From: Bacillota bacterium
Lineage (GTDB): Bacteria > Bacillota > Clostridia > Tissierellales > Peptoniphilaceae
Assembly (NCBI GenBank): GCA_030532225.1
Contig: JAUNLQ010000001.1
Coordinates: 124,001-188,000 of the forward strand
Direction: 5' to 3'
DNA: 64,000 bases
The position numbers were made by a program, and so were the translations under genes. The notes under the pieces are model-generated. The model was not told the origin of the DNA. It saw only the letters and a list, made by a program, of their open reading frames with translations, and did no database searches. Shown here one piece after another: positions 8,229 through 15,648 of this stretch. Position 1 is the stretch's first letter. Each line of letters opens with the position of its first letter.

Positions 8229-8590
8229 GCTTCGCCATTACTGTACTTTATTGTGACTCTATACTTTTATTCGTTAATAAACTAAACTTCAACGTCAGGA
8301 GGGGAACTAAGGAGACCTAGGCAGTGAAATTCTGCCAATCGAGCTTCCTTGCAGTCGCTCTCTTGGGAATTTCTTGCATGAGACCTGTTACGAAATCGAA
8401 GATTTCAACTAGGGCTTCAAACCCCCGTCACGTTCCCCTCCTTGACAATCCACCCCTTCCTTCACCCACTTGACCCCTTGCATGGAGCTGCGAGAGACCG
8501 AAATAGTTTCTGTTAATTAGTCTTTTTTAGGTAAGATGGTATTTTTCTTCGTAAGTAACGGCTTGCGCCGTTTAGCTATCGCCGTTAAAG
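8229..8590. repeat. Dispersed repeat element, long copy with inverted-repeat core
   Basis: This copy aligns over its left 78 bases with 47739-47816 (GCTTCGCC...GACTC...TTCGTTAA...CTTCAACGTCA then GAGGGGAAC), and again from the right arm GTTCCCCTC onward (CCACCCCTTCCTTCACCCACTT, quoted by parts, and CATGGAGCTG). The arms GAGGGGAAC (8299-8307) and GTTCCCCTC (8432-8440) are exact inverted repeats, extended to about 14 paired positions with one bulge. About 124 bases lie between them here, but only 23 at the other locus. Frames contain stops in all readings, so it looks like a non-coding, possibly mobile, structured repeat. This element and the partial copy above fill most of the 8.1-8.6 kb gap. 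Confidence 0.72.
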
Positions 8591-8637
8591 TACTTTTCCT
8601 CGACTCGATAGTTTCCATAAATATGTTCAAATAAGAG

Positions 8638-8665
8638 TTGACACGTTCTAAATACGTGTTAGAAT
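8638..8665 (+). promoter_or_regulatory. hicAB promoter with embedded operator
   Basis: A consensus TTGACA (8638-8643) and TAGAAT (8660-8665) are spaced by 16 bases. The spacer contains the inverted repeat ACACGT (8641-8646) / ACGTGT (8654-8659), overlapping the -35 and abutting the -10. HicB antitoxins with a DNA-binding C-terminus repress their own promoter, so this is the likely operator (inference). Confidence 0.75.
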
Positions 8666-8688
8666 ATTAATAGGAGGTAAAATCATTT

Positions 8689-8883
8689 ATGATGAATAAC
8701 TCCAGGGAGATAATAAAAAGGCTTAAGGCAGAAGGTTGGGAATTAGTAAAAGTACAGGGTTCTCACCATCATTTTAAACATCCTAATAAGGGTGGAAAGG
8801 TGACGGTGCCTCACCCTAGAAAAGACTTAAAGACTAAGACGCTAAAAAGCATTTACAAACAAGCGGGCTGGATTTTTAACTAG
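8689..8883 (+). CDS. hicA: HicA-family mRNA interferase toxin
   Basis: HicA toxins are small double-stranded-RNA-binding-fold RNases that cleave mRNA and arrest growth until neutralised by HicB. The 64 residues match the family: REIIKRLKAEGWELVKVQGSHHHF contains the helix and the catalytic-histidine segment GSHHHFKHP (about 25-33), then VTVPHPRKDLKTKTLKSIYKQAGW. It is preceded by AGGAGG 11 bases before the ATG. A second ATG follows immediately and could be used instead. It is on the opposite strand from its neighbours and stands as a two-gene cassette with hicB. Confidence 0.95.
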   Translation: MMNNSREIIKRLKAEGWELVKVQGSHHHFKHPNKGGKVTVPHPRKDLKTKTLKSIYKQAGWIFN

Positions 8884-8925
8884 CCCCTATCTCCCTACAT
8901 CTTTAATTATTAAGGAGGGAATTAA

Positions 8926-9318
8926 ATGGAAAATATAATTTATCCAGCTATTATTGGAAGAGATGAGGATGGCAACTATATTAGATTTGATGACGAAAAT
9001 TTAATTCCTGTTTATGGAGATACAGTTGAAGAAGCTGTAATAGAAGCACAGGAAGTTCTAAGTTTAGAAATCATTGATTATGAAGAGAATGGAAAAAAGT
9101 TTATTATTCCAGAGGCTGAAACAGCTCTTTTGCAAGAAGGAGAAAGTATTATTTATCTTAATTTATGGATGCCTTACCATAGATCTAAGGTGGAAACTAT
9201 TTATAAAAAGAAAACTTTAACTATCCCAACCTGGTTAGATTTATTGGCTCAACAGAAAAAAATTAATTTTTCCAATGTTTTAGTTAAGGGATTAAAAGAG
9301 GAGTTAGGTATTCAATAG
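8926..9318 (+). CDS. hicB: HicB-family antitoxin with ribbon-helix-helix-like C-terminus
   Basis: HicB binds and inhibits HicA and represses the operon. The N-terminal 70 residues show the HicB partial-RNase-H-fold pattern (YPAIIGRDEDGNYIRFDD, then GDTVEEAVIEAQEVL). The C-terminal 35 residues (TLTIPTWLDLLAQQKKINF followed by SNVLVKGLKEELG) look like a ribbon-helix-helix DNA-binding unit. It starts after AAGGAGG, 42 bases behind hicA. At 130 residues it is of normal length. The palindrome inside the promoter is the likely binding site. Confidence 0.93.
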   Translation: MENIIYPAIIGRDEDGNYIRFDDENLIPVYGDTVEEAVIEAQEVLSLEIIDYEENGKKFIIPEAETALLQEGESIIYLNLWMPYHRSKVETIYKKKTLTIPTWLDLLAQQKKINFSNVLVKGLKEELGIQ

Positions 9319-9343
9319 AGAGAGAAATCTCTCTATTTTTTTG
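9315..9343 (+). terminator. Rho-independent terminator of hicAB
   Basis: ATAGAGAG and CTCTCTAT form a stem beginning at the hicB stop codon, followed by seven T. Confidence 0.85.
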
Positions 9344-9412
9344 CTTTGCAATTTTTGCTGTCGCAATTTGGGGCTTTTGCCCCTGGTAAAATTTCGCCTA
9401 CTTGAAATTTTA
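9343..9412. repeat. Short repeat remnant downstream of hicAB
   Basis: TTGCTTTGCAATTTTTGCTG then TCGC matches TTGCTTCGCAATTTTCGCTG then TCGC at about 47967-47990 (a few mismatches), the right-hand end of the dispersed repeat. It places repeat-derived sequence on both sides of the hicAB cassette. A small GGGGC/GCCCC hairpin follows. Confidence 0.5.
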
Positions 9413-9454
9413 TACATTTTTTATGATCATTGTCATAGCTTGGTCATTTAAATC

Positions 9455-9488
9455 AAAAAAATAGTGCAAGCTTGATCTCGCACTAAAT
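9455..9488 (-). terminator. Terminator after wecB
   Basis: On the minus strand TTAGTGC and GCACTA flank a 12-base loop and are followed by seven T, ending the wecB-side operon. Confidence 0.75.
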
Positions 9489-9493
9489 TTTTC

Positions 9494-10603
9494 TTAATTT
9501 TTTAAGTTTTTTAATATTTCCACTATTTGCTTGGCTGCTGTTCCGTCTCCGTATGGATTTTGGGACTTGGCCATTTTATTATAGGCTTCTTTGTCATCTA
9601 AGAGTTCTCTTAGGTTATCTCTTATTACTTGATAATCTGTCCCCACAAGTCTGGCTGTGTTGGCTTCTACTCCTTCCATCCTTTCTGTTTCCTTTCTCAA
9701 TACTAAAATTGGCTTGCCTAAGGATGGGGCTTCTTCTTGGACTCCTCCTGAGTCTGTCATTACTAAATAAACCTTGTTCATTAAATTTGTAAATGGTAGG
9801 TAGTCCAATGGCTCTACAAAGATTACTTGGTCCATGCCTTCGAAGACTTCATAGGCCACTTGTCTTACTTTCGGGTTTAAATGTATTGGAAAGACCACTT
9901 TCACTTCAGGTCTGTCTTTAATTTCATCTTTTACAGCTGTGAAAATATTTCTCATTGGTTGGCCTAGGTTTTCTCTTCTGTGAGAGGTTAAGAGAATAAT
10001 CTTATCCCTGTCATAGTCTAGGTCGTTAAGGACCTGGTCTTCAAAGACATAGTCTTCTTGGACTGTGTATTTTAGGGCATCTATTACTGTGTTACCTGTT
10101 ATATATATGTCTGAATCCTTGTAGCCTTCTCTTAAAAGGTTCTGTCTGTTAGCATCTGTTGGACAGAAATGGTAGTTGGTAATTGTGCCTACCATCTTCC
10201 TGTTGGCTTCTTCTGGATAAGGAGAATATATATTTCCTGTCCTTAGGCCTGCTTCTACATGGCCAATTTTTATTTGTTGGTAGAAGGCTGCTAGGGCTCC
10301 TGAAAATACTGTGGTTGTGTCTCCTTGGACCAAGAGTACATCTGGCTTTTCCTTGGCCAAAACTTTTTCAATGCCTTCAAGGGAATTTACTGTAATGTCT
10401 GTTAGGCTTTGGCCTGGCTTAAATATATCCAGGTCATAGTCAGGTTTTATGTCAAAGACTTCTAAGACTTGGTCTAACATTTCCCTGTGCTGGCCAGTAA
10501 CACAAACTACTGTTTCTATGTCTTCTTGTTTTTTTAGTTCTTTAACTATTGGGGCCATTTTTATTGCCTCTGGTCTAGTTCCAAAAATTAAAGCTATTTT
10601 CAT
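9494..10603 (-). CDS. wecB: UDP-N-acetylglucosamine 2-epimerase (non-hydrolysing)
   Basis: Interconverts UDP-GlcNAc and UDP-ManNAc for wall teichoic acid linkage units or other envelope polymers. The 369-residue length and GT-B fold motifs fit: start KIALIFGTRPEAIKMAPIV, then VTGQHREMLDQVL, HVEAGLRTGNIYSPYPEEAN (about 109-128), LTSHRRENLG (about 206-215) and TDSGGVQEEAPSLGKP (about 283-298). It overlaps the upstream wecA gene by 4 bases (ATGA). With the WecA-type transferase it suggests a coupled pathway of lipid-linked GlcNAc-ManNAc synthesis. Confidence 0.96.
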   Translation of the reverse strand: MKIALIFGTRPEAIKMAPIVKELKKQEDIETVVCVTGQHREMLDQVLEVFDIKPDYDLDIFKPGQSLTDITVNSLEGIEKVLAKEKPDVLLVQGDTTTVFSGALAAFYQQIKIGHVEAGLRTGNIYSPYPEEANRKMVGTITNYHFCPTDANRQNLLREGYKDSDIYITGNTVIDALKYTVQEDYVFEDQVLNDLDYDRDKIILLTSHRRENLGQPMRNIFTAVKDEIKDRPEVKVVFPIHLNPKVRQVAYEVFEGMDQVIFVEPLDYLPFTNLMNKVYLVMTDSGGVQEEAPSLGKPILVLRKETERMEGVEANTARLVGTDYQVIRDNLRELLDDKEAYNKMAKSQNPYGDGTAAKQIVEILKNLKN

Positions 10604-11658
10604 TTCTTCTCCTTTTTTTGATTCACTTTCTTGTCATCTGCTTGAAAAATTCCTATTCTCTTGGCTCCAACAATTATTAAAATGATTATACCTAAGGCCA
10701 AAAGATTGCCATAAAGGCCGCCTATAAGGCTAACTAAAATTGCCAAGATTCCTAAGAGTCCAGCCATCATATAGAGAATTAATACTGTTTGTTTAACAGT
10801 GTAGCCTCTGGCTAAAATTTTATGGTGAAGGTGGCCCTTGTCTGCTACTGCAAAGGACTGACCACTTAAGGTTCTTCTAACTATGGCAAAAAGAGTGTCT
10901 GATATTGGCACTGCTAATACTAAAATTGGCACTACAATAGCAACAGTTGCTGCAGTTTTCATTACCCCCTCAATGGTGAGAACTGAAAACAAATAACCAA
11001 GGAGCAAGGCTCCAGTGTCTCCCATAAAAATCTTGGCTGGATTAAAATTATAAGGCAAGAAGCCTAAACAGGCACCTGCCAAAATTAAAAACATAGTTCC
11101 AACTTGGCTATTGCCAAATAAGAAGGAAGTTATGGCTAAGGAAACAGCAGCTATTAAAGAAATCCCATCTGCCAAGCCATCCATGCCGTCTATAAGGTTA
11201 ACTGCATTAGTTACTCCCACTATCCACAAAATTGTAAATGGATAGGACAAGATTCCCAGGCCAATTGTAGAGCCTTTTTCTCCTAAAAGATTAGAAAAAC
11301 TATCTACATAAAGGCCTCCATAAACTGCTATAAAGGCAGCTATAAGTTGAAAGATTATTTTTAGTGATGGGCTCAGGCCCTTAGTGTCATCAAAATAACC
11401 TGAAATTACAATTACAGCTGAACCAAATACAATGGCTTGAAATTCCTTGGACAAGGGTCTCATAAACAAAAGTGTGGCAAATAAAAAGCCACCATAAATA
11501 GCCAACCCTCCTAAAAGAGGTATTGGCTTCTTGTGCATTCTTCTGTTGTCTTTAGGAACATCAATGGCTCCAGATTTTTCTGCTATTACTTTTACTAAGG
11601 GTGTTAGCAAATAAGTACTAGCAAAGGCAAAAATAAATATTTTTAAATAGTTTAGCAT
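10600..11658 (-). CDS. wecA: Undecaprenyl-phosphate GlcNAc-1-phosphate transferase (WecA/TagO family)
   Basis: Polytopic membrane enzyme that moves GlcNAc-1-phosphate from UDP-GlcNAc to undecaprenyl phosphate, starting wall teichoic acid or polysaccharide synthesis. The 352 residues contain about ten hydrophobic helices. Family motifs are present: DVPKDNRRMHKKPIPLLGG (about 34-52), NAVNLIDGMDGLADGIS (about 151-167, Mg-binding aspartates) and FNPAKIFMGDTGALLLGY (about 207-224), then the HLHHK loop. SD AAGGA precedes the ATG. The next gene downstream is wecB. Confidence 0.95.
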   Translation of the reverse strand: MLNYLKIFIFAFASTYLLTPLVKVIAEKSGAIDVPKDNRRMHKKPIPLLGGLAIYGGFLFATLLFMRPLSKEFQAIVFGSAVIVISGYFDDTKGLSPSLKIIFQLIAAFIAVYGGLYVDSFSNLLGEKGSTIGLGILSYPFTILWIVGVTNAVNLIDGMDGLADGISLIAAVSLAITSFLFGNSQVGTMFLILAGACLGFLPYNFNPAKIFMGDTGALLLGYLFSVLTIEGVMKTAATVAIVVPILVLAVPISDTLFAIVRRTLSGQSFAVADKGHLHHKILARGYTVKQTVLILYMMAGLLGILAILVSLIGGLYGNLLALGIIILIIVGAKRIGIFQADDKKVNQKKEKK

Positions 11659-11669
11659 ATTCCTTTTTT

Positions 11670-12302
11670 CTACTTAGTACCAAATAGCCTGTCTCCTGCA
11701 TCTCCTAGACCTGGAATAATATAGGCATCTTCGTTTAAGTGGTCATCTACTGCTGCCACATATATATCCACATCTGGGTGGGCAGCTTGTACCTTTTCAA
11801 TTCCTTCAGGAACGGCTATTAAATTTACACTTTTTATATTCTTGCATCCAGCTTTTTTTAATACATCAATAGCAGCAATCAAGGATCCACCTGTTGCTAG
11901 CATTGGATCTATAAGATAAAGGGTTCTTTCAACAACATCCTTTGGAAGTTTTGAGTAGTATTCTACTGGTTCTAAACTTTCTGGATCTCTATACAAACCA
12001 ATATGGCCTACCTTGGCATTGGGAACAATATTTAAAAATCCATCTACCATACCAAGACCTGCCCTTAAAATTGGAATAATTCCTAGTTTTTTTCCTGAGA
12101 TTTTCTTGGCTGCCATTTTTTGGCCCATGGCTGTTGTGATTTCCACATCTTCTAGTTCTAGGTCCCTAGTTACTTCAAAGGCCATTAAGGTAGAAATTTC
12201 AGTAACTAACTCCCTAAATTCCTTGGAAGATGTTTCCTTGTCTCTTAAAATTGTAAGCTTGTGTTGAATTAAGGGATGATCAAATACTATTACATTAGAC
12301 AT
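11670..12302 (-). CDS. upp: Uracil phosphoribosyltransferase
   Basis: Converts uracil and PRPP to UMP (pyrimidine salvage). The 210-residue length is typical. The PRPP loop appears as [19 protein letters not shown] (about 128-146) and the uracil-binding C-terminal end as [17 protein letters not shown]. The N-terminal [17 protein letters not shown] is a family hallmark. It lies between rpiB and wecA in an order common in Bacillota. Confidence 0.97.
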   Translation of the reverse strand: MSNVIVFDHPLIQHKLTILRDKETSSKEFRELVTEISTLMAFEVTRDLELEDVEITTAMGQKMAAKKISGKKLGIIPILRAGLGMVDGFLNIVPNAKVGHIGLYRDPESLEPVEYYSKLPKDVVERTLYLIDPMLATGGSLIAAIDVLKKAGCKNIKSVNLIAVPEGIEKVQAAHPDVDIYVAAVDDHLNEDAYIIPGLGDAGDRLFGTK

Positions 12303-12315
12303 AAGCTTTCTCCTT

Positions 12316-12741
12316 CTATACTAGTTTATCAATACGTCTTTGGTGCCTGCCGCCTTCAAATTCTGTTTCTAAGAAGACCTTCAAGCACTCTTGGGCCATT
12401 TCAAAGCCTGTAAGTCTGCCACCCATAGCAAGAACATTGGCGTTGTTGTGCATTCTAGAAAGTTTGGCAGAAAGTGGTTCAGAAACAAGGGCACACCTAA
12501 TTCCATCTACCTTGTTGGCAGCAATGGAAATACCAATACCTGATCCACACACAACTAGGCCTCTGTCAGCCTGACCTGAAGCTACTCTTTCCCCTACTTT
12601 TTTGCCATAGTCTGGGTAATCTACAGAATCCTTTGAAAAAGTTCCTTCATCTAAAACTTCATAGCCTTGGTCTTCTAAGTATTTTTTTAATTGTTCTTTT
12701 AAATCAAAACCTGCGTGGTCGCTTCCAATTGAAATCTTCAT
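12316..12741 (-). CDS. rpiB: Ribose-5-phosphate isomerase B
   Basis: Interconverts ribulose 5-phosphate and ribose 5-phosphate. The 141-residue RpiB/LacAB fold is clear: [17 protein letters not shown] at the N-terminus, catalytic-cysteine segment [20 protein letters not shown] (about 64-83), and [12 protein letters not shown] (about 97-108). SD AGGAGA sits 4 bases ahead of the ATG. It begins 2 bases after sua5 ends, and the sua5-rpiB-upp order is widespread in Bacillota. Confidence 0.96.
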   Translation of the reverse strand: MKISIGSDHAGFDLKEQLKKYLEDQGYEVLDEGTFSKDSVDYPDYGKKVGERVASGQADRGLVVCGSGIGISIAANKVDGIRCALVSEPLSAKLSRMHNNANVLAMGGRLTGFEMAQECLKVFLETEFEGGRHQRRIDKLV

Positions 12742-12742
12742 C

Positions 12743-13780
12743 TTACTCTCCTATATATCTATTTGCAGTGGATTTTTTCAGCCTGTTCATTATTGCCAGG
12801 CCTAGGCCATCTTCAGAAAAGGCCTCAACTATAATTATATCTACGTTCTTTCTGTCTAAATCTCTTAGGCCCTTAAAAATCATAGAGGCTACTTGGTCCA
12901 AATCTTCCCAAGGTCCTAAATCCTCAACTTCCAAATTGCTGTTAGAAAAAATATCACTTAGCTGAGAAGAAGCCATTAGGCCAATTTTCTTGTCAGGATT
13001 TTCTCTAATAAAGTCTGTAAGCTTGTTAACCTTGCCTAAAAGGGACCCTCTTATCATATAGGCTTCAGCCTTAGGGGCATAGTGCTTGTACTTTTGTCCT
13101 GGAGACTTAGGGGCCTGGTCTGGACTTAAAAGACCTAGGTCAATATCAGCCTCAGGAAAAACTTCCCTTAGCATTTCTAAGGTTATGCCTCCTGGCCTAA
13201 GTATTAGGGGCTGGTCTACAGAAAGGTCTATAACTGTAGATTCTAAACCAACCTTAGTAGGACCACCATCTACAAGCAAAGGGATTTTTCCATCAAGGTC
13301 TTCTAGGGTAGTTGATGCATCAGTTGGTGAAGGTCTACCAGAAATATTGGCAGAAGGGGCTGCTATTGGCCTGCCAAGGCGTCTTATTAATTCTTGGGCA
13401 ATTTTGTTACTAGGCAGCCTTATGGCAACAGTGTCCAAGCCTCCACTTATAATTCCTGGGACCAGGTCAGATTTTTTTAAAACTAAGGTCATAGGCCCTG
13501 GCCAAAATCTATCTGCCAAAATCCTAGCCCTAGTCAAGTCTCCCCTAGTCAAGTCTTCTAGCATTTTAAAATCACTTACATGCAAAATAAGAGGATTGTC
13601 TTGAGGCCTGCCCTTGGCCAAGAAAATCTTCTCAACAGCCTGAGGATTAAGTCCATCGGCTCCCAGACCATAAACTGTTTCAGTAGGAAAGGCTACAAGT
13701 TGGCCTTGGGCTAAAAGGTCCACAGCCTGGTCTAAACTATTAAAATTTTCATCTTGAATTTTAATAACTTTAGTCTTCAT
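12743..13780 (-). CDS. tsaC: Threonylcarbamoyl-AMP synthase, Sua5 type
   Basis: Makes threonylcarbamoyl-AMP from threonine, bicarbonate and ATP for the t6A37 modification of ANN-decoding tRNAs. The protein is the long (345-residue) Sua5 form: YrdC domain in residues 10-205 (VAFPTETVYGLGADG, FLAKGRPQDNPLI, SANISGRPSPTDA) and the C-terminal Sua5 domain beginning after SPGQKYKHYAPKA (about 226-238). A TATAAT (13790-13795 on the plus strand as ATTATA) lies only about 10 bases ahead of the ATG, so either the mRNA is almost leaderless or the real promoter lies further upstream. Confidence 0.95.
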   Translation of the reverse strand: MKTKVIKIQDENFNSLDQAVDLLAQGQLVAFPTETVYGLGADGLNPQAVEKIFLAKGRPQDNPLILHVSDFKMLEDLTRGDLTRARILADRFWPGPMTLVLKKSDLVPGIISGGLDTVAIRLPSNKIAQELIRRLGRPIAAPSANISGRPSPTDASTTLEDLDGKIPLLVDGGPTKVGLESTVIDLSVDQPLILRPGGITLEMLREVFPEADIDLGLLSPDQAPKSPGQKYKHYAPKAEAYMIRGSLLGKVNKLTDFIRENPDKKIGLMASSQLSDIFSNSNLEVEDLGPWEDLDQVASMIFKGLRDLDRKNVDIIIVEAFSEDGLGLAIMNRLKKSTANRYIGE

Positions 13781-13922
13781 ATCCCTATAATTATATCACA
13801 TGATTCATTAACTTGGTTAAAAAACTATTAAAAATTGACCTCTTAAGGCTGATAAAAGATTTTTCATAAGGGGAAATTTTTTTAAATTTTTGTTATACTT
13901 AAAGGAATAAGAGGTGATAAGA

Positions 13923-14453
13923 ATGTCAAATGAAAAACTACTGGAAATTTTGAAAGAAAGATTTGAAACTCATATGGAAAGGCACAGAAAGCTATCTTGG
14001 GACCAGGTCTTAGAATATTTTGAAAAAGATCCAAGTCTCCTAGCCAAAGTTCAAGCCATGGAAGACAGCGCTGGCCAACCAGATGTTTTTGTCCTAGACC
14101 AAAATATTTATTTCATCGACTCAGCCAAAGAAAGTCCTGAAGGCAGAAGGTCCCTTTGCTATGACCAAGAGGCCAGAGAGAAAAGAAAGAACCGCCCTGC
14201 CCTGTCATCTGTTGAAGAAGCCTGCAAGGCAATGGGAGTAGAACTTGTAGACGAAAAAATGTATTTGGCCTTACAAGCCTTGGCAGACTTTGACTTAAAG
14301 ACCACATCTTGGCTAAAGACTGATCCTGCCTTTAGAGCCCAAGGAGGAGCCATCTTCGCCAACAAACACTATGGCAGAAGCTTTGTCTACTACAACCAGG
14401 CTGACGCCTACTACTCATCTAGGGGCTTTAGGACCTTTGTAAAAATTAAATAG
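13923..14453 (+). CDS. DUF4256 family protein
   Basis: I recognise the family (DUF4256) but its function is not known. The protein is about 176 residues, cytoplasmic, with no signal peptide or membrane segment. Conserved stretches are LKERFETHMERH, GQPDVFVLD, SAKESPEGRRSLCYDQEA (about 61-78) and, near the C-terminus, LKTDPAFRAQGGAIFANKHY and VYYNQADAYYSSRGFR. A longer reading from GTG at 13914 exists; ATG at 13923 is preferred because GAGGTG (13911-13916) is the ribosome site. It is a lone plus-strand gene converging on the thioesterase, with a shared terminator. Confidence 0.85.
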   Translation: MSNEKLLEILKERFETHMERHRKLSWDQVLEYFEKDPSLLAKVQAMEDSAGQPDVFVLDQNIYFIDSAKESPEGRRSLCYDQEAREKRKNRPALSSVEEACKAMGVELVDEKMYLALQALADFDLKTTSWLKTDPAFRAQGGAIFANKHYGRSFVYYNQADAYYSSRGFRTFVKIK

Positions 14454-14495
14454 CCTAAAAAAATAGACCTTGGCCTTAGCCTTGGTCTAAAATTT
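14454..14495. terminator. Convergent terminator between DUF4256 gene and thioesterase
   Basis: TAGACC ... GGTCTA flank an imperfect stem, with A and T runs on the two sides, fitting a bidirectional terminator. Confidence 0.65.
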
Positions 14496-14924
14496 TTATT
14501 CGTGCATATGGGACACTTGGGATTTTACTGCATAGGTCATAGTTGCTATACATAAAAGATTTTTCATTTGGTCTTCTACTTCTACCTTAAATCTTAAGAT
14601 TTTTCTGCCCTTGCTTAGGACTGTTGCCTTGGCATAAAGGGTTTCTACGCCAATGCCAGGGTTCAAGTATTCAATGTTAGCATTAACTGTTACTACGTTG
14701 TGGCCATAGGTTCTAGCTGCTGTTCCTCCAACGTCATCTGCCAAAGCAAATAAAAGTCCTCCATGGACTATTAGTTGGGCGTTGTTAAATTCTGGCCTCA
14801 TTTCAATTTTTCCTTGGGCCATACCTTCGTCTAAGGCTATAGTTTCAACATTTATATATCTAGCAAAGCCCTTGTCTTCGTTTCTTGCGTTTTTTAGGCG
14901 CTCTAGTTTTTCATCTTCTGTCAT
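14496..14924 (-). CDS. PaaI-type hotdog-fold thioesterase
   Basis: Predicted acyl-CoA thioesterase of the hotdog fold (142 residues). The typical active-site loop NNAQLIVHGGLLFALADDVGG lies at about 46-66 and the second strand block NANIEYLNPGIGVETLYAKA at about 79-98. The substrate cannot be read from sequence. The start overlaps the 3' end of the upstream HAD gene by 14 bases. Together with that gene, GDT1, truA and the ecf genes it forms a long minus-strand series. Confidence 0.88.
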   Translation of the reverse strand: MTEDEKLERLKNARNEDKGFARYINVETIALDEGMAQGKIEMRPEFNNAQLIVHGGLLFALADDVGGTAARTYGHNVVTVNANIEYLNPGIGVETLYAKATVLSKGRKILRFKVEVEDQMKNLLCIATMTYAVKSQVSHMHE

Positions 14925-15648
14925 TTATATCACCTTCTAAAATTTTTATAATATCTAAAAGTTTATTTACCCTAATAATTCCCTCTTCTAAAAAAATTTT
15001 TTCTCTTGCTGTTACAAAGGGAGAAAAAGTTGGCGAGTCAAAAAATATGGCCTCCATGCCAGCATCTTTAGGGCCCTTGTAGTCACAAAGAGGATTGTCC
15101 CCAATATAAAGACACTGGTCCAAGGAAAATCCAGCCAAGTCTGCTGCTAGAGTAAAGATTTTTCTGTCTGGTTTTCGGTAGTATCTGTCTCCAGAGCTTA
15201 TAACCAGGTCAATATCCCTATCTAAAACTTCCTTTAGTCTTTGGCTTAGTACATTTTCTGAAATAGAAATATTGGAAATAACTCCATAAGCAAGGTTTTT
15301 TTCTTCTAAATAAGCCAATAATTCCTTGGCTCCTTCCATGGCAAAGCCTTGGGCATGGGTATCAAAGTAGGACTTGACCATGGCCTCAAAACTTAAGGCA
15401 GACTTAAGTCCATTTTCTTCAAAGACTTCTTGGAAGACTTTGTCATACAAAAAATCCCTGTCTTTTGGAAAGTATTCATTTTGGTAGGCCCTAACTTTTT
15501 CCTTAAAGCTTGTATAAAATTCTTTTAGGCCAAGTTTAGGATTTTCAATTGTTTGGTAAATTTCTGCTAAGGTTTTTGGTCCATGGGCCACCTTTTCATA
15601 AACTAAGGTGTTGCCATAGTCAAAAAATATCATCTTTATATTTTTCAT
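14911..15648 (-). CDS. HAD-superfamily hydrolase
   Basis: A 245-residue haloacid-dehalogenase-like protein. Motif I is IFFDYGNTLVYE: the nucleophile Asp is present but the usual second Asp two residues later is Gly. Motif II is GVISNIS (about 118-124), motif III the lysine in YRKPDRKIF (about 156-164) and motif IV the acidic cluster CLYIGDNPLCDYKGPKDAG (about 175-193). The cap between motifs I and II is helical (C1 type). Substrate unknown. Loss of the second Asp may mean non-phosphatase chemistry, although some active HAD subgroups share it. It overlaps the upstream GDT1 gene by 4 bases. Confidence 0.85.
   Translation of the reverse strand: MKNIKMIFFDYGNTLVYEKVAHGPKTLAEIYQTIENPKLGLKEFYTSFKEKVRAYQNEYFPKDRDFLYDKVFQEVFEENGLKSALSFEAMVKSYFDTHAQGFAMEGAKELLAYLEEKNLAYGVISNISISENVLSQRLKEVLDRDIDLVISSGDRYYRKPDRKIFTLAADLAGFSLDQCLYIGDNPLCDYKGPKDAGMEAIFFDSPTFSPFVTAREKIFLEEGIIRVNKLLDIIKILEGDINDRR

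Noticed and set aside
8229-8590. CRISPR array or T-box leader
   Set aside because: There is no regular repeat-spacer spacing, no cas gene, and none of the conserved T-box blocks.
7912-8688. Possible small genes in the gap between modA and hicA
   Set aside because: All frames are broken by stops; the content is promoter, riboswitch and repeat sequence only.
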